Source: Aselliscus stoliczkanus
Taxonomy: Eukaryota; Chordata; Mammalia; Chiroptera; Hipposideridae
Assembly: GCA_033961575.1 (NCBI GenBank)
Contig: CM066731.1
Coordinates: 62,401,501 to 62,465,500, forward strand
Direction: 5' to 3'
Length of the DNA: 64,000 nucleotides
The notes beneath the pieces were generated by a model. It made no database searches, was not told the DNA's origin, and was given only the letters and a program-made list of their open reading frames with translations. The position numbers and the translations under genes are program-made. Below, in pieces: positions 57,301 through 64,000 of the stretch (positions within the stretch are counted from its first letter, which is position 1; each line of letters opens with the position of its first letter).

Positions 57301-58114
57301 TTGCCCCAAAGCAAAGGTAAAATGACCACCCAATTAAGCCATAACTTTAAAAATCACCTTGAGGTTAAACTGGGAAGAAATATGAGGAAAAGGGCAATTA
57401 AAGATCAGTCTTAAATTTGAGGTCTCCTCATTGACAATGAAAGATACAGTTACTTCCACTGTTTTTTACTATTTCATTTATGAGTTGCTTTTAACAGTAT
57501 ATTTCATCCCTCAACAGAGGAAATAAGCAATCCTGTTAAAAAAAAAAAAAAAAGGAAAGAAAGTAAAGAAAAAAGCTATACCAGGCTATCAAAATCTTTG
57601 CTAAGAAAAATAAACTAATCAAGATTGATCTTCTGGGTTTCTCAGAAGTTTACCAATTCCAAATGTTCACCTAAGTTTCAAAAGGGAAGAAAACTATAAA
57701 GCTTCTATAATACAACACTTAATAACTTGATGTGGGGACAAGGGTTAATGACAGCGGGGTTCTGTAAAATGCATTTGACTATAATTAAGGTAAGTACTAA
57801 TTGATTTTCTTTTCTGGAAAAAAAAAATCTAAGTTTCTATTCCCTAATACTGAGAAGTATGGGCCAATTTTGTCTCTCAACGCTTAAAGGATTTTCTAGA
57901 ATAGTTTTCAAGAAAAGTTTGAATGTGCCCTTAACAATACTTTTAGCAGAAGAGATTATTTTAAATTTATTTAAAAAAAAAAAAAGCCACAACAATGTAA
58001 CTAATAAATATGCCTACAAAACAACTGCAAGGGAGATTTCTTTTACATTTAAGCATACTGGCCAGTTACCATTTTCAGAGGTCTGCGATATTAATGATAG
58101 AACAAATGAAAATG

Positions 58115-58115
<1 letters not shown>

Positions 58116-58174
<59 letters not shown>

Positions 58175-58176
58175 TA
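58116..58176. repeat. (TA)n(CA)n compound microsatellite
   Basis: About 18 TA units passing directly into about 12 CA units. The peptide frames across it (IYIYIYTHTHTH) are artefacts. Confidence 0.97.
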
Positions 58177-60584
58177 TAAAATCACACTACTGAAAAAAGA
58201 CTGGTTATTTCCCCTTGTCTTAAAATTCTCTTCCTGCTTCTTTTAAAATCCACCAACAAGACATAGTTTGCTATAAATGTTGCACAAATGGGATGGATAA
58301 ATAGTTAAGTCCAACCAAAGGAGGTCTCCATCTAATGTACCCTTGTCTGTCAGCTAACCTCTCCTGGTTTAACAATCTGAGTTTAACTACTTCATGATGA
58401 ATGAGACAGGGTGCAAATGACCTGAGTGTTTCAGCCCATAAAACAGGCTTAGGGAAATAAAACCTGCAAATTTGATCACCAGCCTTAGAACGGCCATCAC
58501 TGGCAATCTAGTTAGGGTTTTAACAGAGACGAACGTTTTTAAAGGAATTATCTAAGCGTAATGTTAGGTAATGAAATGCTAATAATTTACATGTAAAGTG
58601 CCATTTGCCCTCACGCAGCCTACTATATGCAAGATGTGCCGTTATATAACTGAAATTCAGATAGCTCTGAATTGAAAGGTAGAGAGCTAACTGTCAGAAG
58701 ACCCACTGAGGCTGAGTTTTATAGACTGGGTTTTGCAAAAAAGCTTCTTGAGAGCATTAACAGGGAGTCACATTAAACCAAAAAGGCTCCAGTTGTTAAC
58801 AGCGGGAGGTCTATTGTTCAAGAAGAAATACATTTCATGAGATTCATTAGAAAGGGAGGGGGGGATCCTTTTTGGCATTCTGCATATAAAATTTTCTCAA
58901 AAAGCTATCTGCAGTTAAAAAAAATTCCACCCACTTTTACTACTATAAGCTTTGTTAATTTTCTACAGTTCTCTGCTCTGACTTAAAAGTCATTTCCTTA
59001 AGAAAACAGATGACAGACAACTTGAGTGACTGATGATATTGTGCCATCACTTTGTTTTTCTCAGAGGCCTTGGTTTAAGAGGATGGATGTTAGTGTAAAT
59101 GACAGAAAGGGGAGCTTCGCATAAGATTTCACTTCTGTTCAAAGACAAGCTAATGTAACCTCACTGCGGTGCAATCAACTTGACAAATGGACACCGTGCA
59201 ACCCTCTGCCTCCCGCTGCAACCGGAGAGCCTGAGGTACACTGTATTCACCCTGCAGATCCAGAGACTTCATGCTGCTAGGCTGTAGAATGGGTTGATCT
59301 GATCATTCTTCTGTGCATGTAATGAAATTTGATCCTATGGAGGTGAAATGCGTCTGGAAGAACGAAGCAAGTTAATGAACTTATAAAACTACACTTAAGT
59401 CTTTTAAAACCTGAATAAACAGAAAAAAGGGGCTTCGCTCAAACCCTGTTGAGAAAAATGTGGCAGTTCTCTTACCTAACTCTGCAATTTGTTTAAGATA
59501 TATGTTTTTTCCTGACAATGAAGAAAAGATCCCAACTCTGAAGAGTGCGGCTCTATTTAAACAATTCAATGTAATCTGTGGGCCTTGGTGTGCCTTATCT
59601 CTACCATCAGGTTTTGCCGGCCCTCAGTTCTTTACTGCAAGCATTTTACATTATTTCATCCAGTTAAATTATTTCCTTGGAAGCTTAATAGTTTTAAGTG
59701 GAACATTTCTTAAAGAATTTATAAATACTACCATACAACATTAACAAATACTTCATCTGGACATCGAAACCAGCTATGGGCACCGAAATCACTCAAATCA
59801 GGGTTTCCTAAGAAATATACACTCCTGCTTTAGAGTCAAAGTATAAATTCTGACTTATTCAAAGTGTGGATGTTTGGATAAATTATTTAGAAAATAAATA
59901 CACAGTATAGTGTGGTTTGCAGGCCAGGCTGATTCAAATTCTTTGTAGTAAAACTGTCTTTCGGGACTAATGCAAGTAAGCACCATGGATGGAGACGGCA
60001 GTCAGAAGCGCTTTTAACACATGTAAATGTTGAATGAGCTAGAATGTTAGACTGATGTTTGCTTTGCTGTTGTCACAAATAAAAAAAGCACTTATGAAAA
60101 CATTTCATGCTGCACTGAATGGATTTCAACAGCTGCTGATTTGGTGACATGGAGAACACCAGTGGGGACATCCTGCTGAATTAACGTTTTGGAAATGTTA
60201 AAAAGAAACTTCAAACAGACCTCGTTTAGCAGGCGGTCAAAGATTTTGCTCAGTGGGGATCATGTGAAGGCTAGCGGAGCAGTCACTCAGCCATGAATCA
60301 GACTTGTCAATAGTTGCCTATTCTCTCAACAGGTGACTCGAAAAGGCACACGGTCTATATCCCCCAACATTTCTGTGTGTACTCGCCTTCCGCTCTGGTA
60401 TTATTTAGAAGGCACAGCATGCACAGCTGGGGGAAGAGTCGTTTAAGGGGTTGAAATCTATTTTTTAAAATGTGTACTTTGGCTTTTTTCTAACAAAAAA
60501 AGAATTAGCTAAGCTATATTTCAAGCCCAGTAATTTTCAAACCAACTTTTATCCTAAGTTAGAAATGTGGAACAGGGTCAATCA

Positions 60585-60780
60585 AAGAATTATAGAACAG
60601 CAAGGAATCTTGGAGAAAACAAAGATCAAACCCTGCACTTCACAGATGAGGAAACTGAGGCCTACAAACATTTAGAGGAAATTTAAGTGATTTGCCAAAG
60701 ATCACATATGTATTTATTGATGTGTTAGGGCTGGAACATCCATCTCCTGACCTCTCAGTTCAACATTCATTACACTTATT
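60585..60780 (-). mobile_element. MIR SINE, antisense
   Basis: 'cttcacagatgaggaaactg', 'aggcctacaaacatttagag', 'aagtgatttgccaaagatca' and 'agggctggaacatccatctc' follow antisense MIR. Confidence 0.8.
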
Positions 60781-61589
60781 CTTAAGGAATAAATCAGAAT
60801 TAGACTTCATTTAGCAGTGTAAAGATACTTATGGAAAGAAACCATTCAAGGTAGGCAAAATCTCATGGTTCCGTATAGACATTTTTTTTTTTTTCTTTAA
60901 ACTGGCCTGAGAGAGATAGTGTTAACGGAAAATTCCTTCCCACCTCACCAAGAAGTGGGGGTGGGGGTGTGTTTTGTTTTCAACTCTCGACATTTAAGAG
61001 GTTAGTACAAATACAGCATACAAAAATAATACAGCATTTCATTGTTACTGATCAGACTGGCATTGTAAACTGTGCCATACAAGCTACTATTATGTCAGAA
61101 AATTACCAGGTATCCATTAAATGAGCCCTGGCTACTTTCTATTGTCGAAGGGTTTTTTTAGTTGTTTTTGAAAGCTTGAGCAGAGTTCAGTGCGAGTTCC
61201 CAGAGGTGACTCCACAGTTGTAGCCGGGCTCATTAGCTTAGTCAACCTCACCTGCGGCTCTCCTCCAGCAGCCATGCCCAGCCAACACTAACATGGAACC
61301 TGAGGCTCAGTAAATCACCTCACTTTGGCAGGATGCTTCCTGGTAGAGTACTCTGCTAACCATGCTTTCTACGGAATTCAGAGGCGAAATGAAGAAACTT
61401 AAATGAATGCTAATCCCATAAACATACACACACAACCATATACACAAACTCTCAGGGCCCAAGTTCACGACTTCTTGTTATTAAAATTTACCTTTTAGAA
61501 ATTTAACTCCTCATATGGTAAGAGGAAACAGGTACTCTCGTGTAAAGGTTAATGGGAGTAGAAGAGACAGACTGGGTTCATACATCAAA
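60781..61589. other. Unique non-coding sequence
   Basis: A T run at 60881-60892 and a short G/T-rich patch at 60955-60975; nothing else recognised. Confidence 0.4.
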
Positions 61590-61865
61590 ATGAAAAATGC
61601 CCTCATCCTTTAACCCAGAATTCTCACATAGAGAAGTTACCTTGAAGAGATAATTCAACAAATGGAGAAAGATATATGTGCAAGGATTTTCATAGCAGTA
61701 TATTTTATGATAGTACAAAGTTGGAAATAAAGTTAAAATTAAATTAAATTGAATTAAATTAAAAGTTGGCAAGAAAATAAAGGTACACACATACACTAAC
61801 ATATATGCAGCTGTTAAAAATGGTCATTCACTTAATATAAAGCCTCAATAAAGCTTTTAAAAAAT
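61590..61865 (+). mobile_element. L1 LINE 3' UTR, old
   Basis: 'atcctttaacccagaattct', 'gatatatgtgcaaggatttt', 'catagcagtatattttatga', 'caaagttggaaataaagtta' and 'tatatgcagctgttaaaaat' follow an old L1M 3' UTR. Confidence 0.75.
61733..61765. repeat. (TTAAA)n-like repeat
   Basis: Five-base AT-only units with one substitution, inside the L1 3' UTR. Confidence 0.85.
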
Positions 61866-61879
61866 CACCGTTCATTTAA

Positions 61880-62640
61880 TAGAAAGCCACAGAAATATTA
61901 GCATAAGGATTGGCAAATAGATTAATGGAGCAGAATACTGAGCCCAGAAATAGATCCACACTTATTTGGTCATTTTATTTTCAACAAAACACCAAAGTAT
62001 CCTTACCGTGTTAGGGTACTTAAGTGAACACCACATGTAACAAACAAAAACAAACAAACAAACCCTGACTCCTTCCTCTCACCACACACAAAATTTAACT
62101 TTAGGTCTATCTTTGACTTAAATGTAAAAGCTAAAACTATAAAGCTTTTAGATGAAAACAAAGGAGAATATCTTCACAAATTGAGAACAGGCAAAGGTTT
62201 CTTAAAGTAGAGATAATCATAAAATAAAAAACATAAATTGGGTGGCATCAAAATTAAAAATGGCTGCTCATGAAAAACACATTGATAAGAAGATGAATAA
62301 GGAAGCCAGACTAAGAAAAATTATTTGCAAAGCATACATGACATTGTATCTTGGATATATAAAGAACTCCCATGACTTAATAATAAAGACAACGTATTTT
62401 ATAATGGGCAAAAATTTGAATAGACTTCACAAAGAAAGATATAAGAATGACCAATAAACACATGAAAAAGTACTCAATGTCATTAGTAATCATGTAACAA
62501 CAAATTAAAATGATGAGATTCCAATACACACCCATCGGAACGCCAACATTAAAAGGACAACACCAAATGTTGGTAAGGGAGATAGCAACTATAACGCATA
62601 CATCATCAGTGCGAGTGTCAGATGTTGTTTCATATAAAGC
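61880..62640 (+). mobile_element. L1 LINE ORF2 C-terminal fragment
   Basis: 'gcagaatactgagcccagaa', 'atagatccacacttatttgg', 'gggtggcatcaaaattaaaa', 'atataaagaactcccatgac', 'gaatgaccaataaacacatg' and 'gatgagattccaatacacac' are decayed coding blocks of the L1 ORF2 C-terminal end, sense strand. The longest remaining frame is 71 codons (62242-62457). It has no 3' UTR of its own and joins a TG repeat. Confidence 0.88.
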
Positions 62641-62654
62641 ACATACCTACTGTG

Positions 62655-62692
62655 TGTGAGAGCGTGTGTGTGTGTGAAAGCGTGTGTGTGAC
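62655..62692. repeat. Imperfect (TG)n repeat
   Basis: GTGTGTGA-type units at the boundary of the L1 and the 3' end of the RTE element. Confidence 0.85.
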
Positions 62693-64000
62693 ATGCCAAT
62701 GAGTCAGCTCTGACTGCTGATGACCCTATGAGTAAGTGACATACACAATGTCCCATCCTCAACAGCCCTGCTCATTTCCTGGAGACTTGTGCCTACGGTG
62801 TCTTTAGGGGCTCAATCCATCTCATATTCGCTTCCTCTTTCCTGCTGCTTTCTGTTTTCCCAGCATTATTGTCTTTTCCAAAGAACCCTGCCTTCTCATG
62901 AGATCCTGAAGTAGGACAGCTTCAGTTTTGTCATTTTTGCCTCAAGCGATATTTTAGGTTTAATTTGCTCTAGGACCCATGTGTTCATCTTTCTGTACAT
63001 AGTAACTGGGACTACGAGGGTGTGGATGATCTTAACCTTGGTCTCATTAATGACACGTCTTTGCTCTTAAAGATCTTTCCTAATTCTTTCATTGCTGCCC
63101 CTCCGAGTCTCAGCCTTCTTGAGATTTTTTTGGCTGCATCTCCATCTGAGTTGATTACTGAAGCAAGGTAAACAATCTTTAACAGGTTCAGTGTCTTCAT
63201 TGTCTGTGTGGAAGTTGTGTATTTCTCCTGTAGTCATGATTTTTGCCTTCTTGATGTTCAAATGCAGCCCTGCTTTGGCACTTTCTTCTTTCACTTTCAT
63301 CAGAAGTCATTTCAAATCATTGCTACGTTCTGCCAGTAGGATGGTGTCACCTGCATATCTTAAGTTATTGGTATATCTTCTGCCAATTTTCACTCCTCCT
63401 TCCTCTGAGCTTAGCCCAGTTTTTTTGTGTATGTTCTGCATACAGATTAAACAAATAGGGAGATAAAATGCACCCATCTGACACCTTTGCCTACAGGTAA
63501 CCATTCTGTTCCTCCATATTCCCCGGCAGTGGCTTCCTGTCCACAATACAGACGCGGTGTCAGGAGAGTCGAGAGCTGAGACACGCCCATGTCTTTGGCA
63601 GCAACCCATGGTTTCACGATGGATGCAGTCAAGGACTTTACTGTAGCCTATAAGACAGACTGACCTCTGAAACTCTTTGGAGCTCTCCAGCATCCAGCGA
63701 ATGCTCGCAATTAGATCTCAAGTGCTGCTTCCTTTTCTGAATCCAGCTTGAACATCCAGCATTTCTTATCAATGGAAGGTAAAAGCCTTTTTTAATCACC
63801 TTGAGCATCACTGTACTTGCTTTGGGAAATTAGAGCGATGGTCCTAGAGTTACTGCACTCCTTGGTATCTCCTATCTTGAAGGTTTGGGCGTAGATTGAA
63901 ATTTTCCAGTCTGTAGGCCACTGTTTTATTTTCCATATTTGTTGACATATTGTTAGGATTTTGACAGACTCAGTCTCTGTGGCTTGAAATAATTCTATCG
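62693..64000 (-). mobile_element. RTE-clade (RTE1/BovB-like) LINE, antisense, cut by window end
   Basis: On the minus strand this runs from inside the reverse transcriptase (64000) to the 3' end (62693). On the plus strand, landmarks are 'actgctgatgaccctatgag', 'tcctcaacagccctgctc', 'aggtttaatttgctctagga', 'catagtaactgggactacga', 'gacacgtctttgctcttaa', 'tcctgtagtcatgatttttg', 'gcatacagattaaacaaata' and 'gaatccagcttgaacatcca'. I recognise these as RTE1/BovB-type LINE sequence. The 5' half lies beyond the window. Apart from breaks it is colinear over 1.3 kb. RTE-clade elements are patchy in mammals and have a documented history of horizontal transfer. Confidence 0.88.
63012..63693 (-). pseudogene. 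RTE reverse transcriptase remnant (broken)
   Basis: The reverse transcriptase would copy element RNA at a nicked target. Visible parts, N to C: a finger/palm segment with YSKVLDCIH (63693-63600 area), then GQEATAGEYGGTEWLPVGKGVR in another frame (63447-63632). Next, back in the first frame, is EGGVKIG...NLRYAGDTILLAE, and then VKEESAKAGLHLNIKKAKIM (63300-63067). Last, DGDAAKKISRRLRLGGAAMK lies in the other frame (63012-63200). Breaks: at least three frame changes and an in-frame TGA at 63309-63307. The catalytic YADD motif is changed to YAGD, with the Gly codon at 63351-63349 and one catalytic Asp lost. It cannot encode an active enzyme. Confidence 0.88.

Larger units (their letters stand above)
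54880..60580. other. Repeat-free AT-rich unique block (5.7 kb)
   Basis: The longest stretch without a recognised interspersed repeat. It holds only an A tract at 57538-57554, a 20-bp tandem duplication at 57261-57300, an A run at 57972-57985 and a TA/CA repeat at 58116. No open frame above 111 codons and no recognised protein or RNA. Intact TAAT- and TTTA-rich sequence, as at 58540-58610, is typical of conserved non-coding DNA, but conservation cannot be tested here. Confidence 0.5.

Noticed and set aside
63191..63466. Plus-strand 91-codon frame
   Set aside because: It is the complement of the RTE reverse transcriptase, whose true reading direction is minus.

Overview
The window is nuclear DNA from a placental mammal, and most likely from a bat of the superfamily Rhinolophoidea (horseshoe-bat group). 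The evidence is a dense set of lineage-specific tRNA-derived SINEs with a composite build. They have pol III A/B-box heads, a 'cacaactaagattgaa' type body and an AATAAAATCTTT tail. One copy at 31908 is close to the Rhin-1 SINE as I remember it. These sit among repeats shared by all placentals: L2, MIR, MaLR-type LTRs, L1, MER5A-like and Tigger-like elements. The host assignment is inference from SINE type, since no database search was possible.

No protein-coding gene, exon set or functional RNA gene can be supported. All open frames are short, and the long ones lie in repeats, in microsatellites or in sequence with no recognisable protein. The window reads as intergenic or deep-intronic DNA.

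Layout. 0-8 kb: unique DNA with an L1 3' end, TG/CA microsatellites, two MLT1-type solo LTRs and three type A SINEs. 8-12.6 kb: a cluster of old repeats (tail-to-tail L2 pair, MIRs, 1 kb L2), two TA-flanked MITEs and a 0.5 kb full-length type A SINE. 14-18.6 kb: L1 3' halves in both orientations, an L2 and an LTR in a relatively GC-rich stretch. 18.6-22.9 kb and 26.8-30.7 kb: long repeat-free blocks. 22.9-33.4 kb: scattered type A, type B and Rhin-like SINEs with an L1 and two L2 pieces. 33.4-41 kb: mostly unique, with a nested L2 and an LTR. 41-50.8 kb: the repeat-rich core (L1 3' end, 631 bp Tigger-like element with intact ends, 1 kb antisense L2, two type B SINEs, an internally deleted L1 with 5' UTR and triplicated 3' UTR, MER5A). 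51-61.5 kb: AT-rich, nearly repeat-free, the best candidate for conserved regulatory sequence. 61.6-64 kb: two L1 fragments and the 3' half of an RTE/BovB-clade retrotransposon in antisense, running off the window.

The observation most worth checking is that five of six type A SINE copies carry an identical 19-bp CTCF-like motif. This would parallel the SINE-driven spread of CTCF sites known in rodents and dogs.
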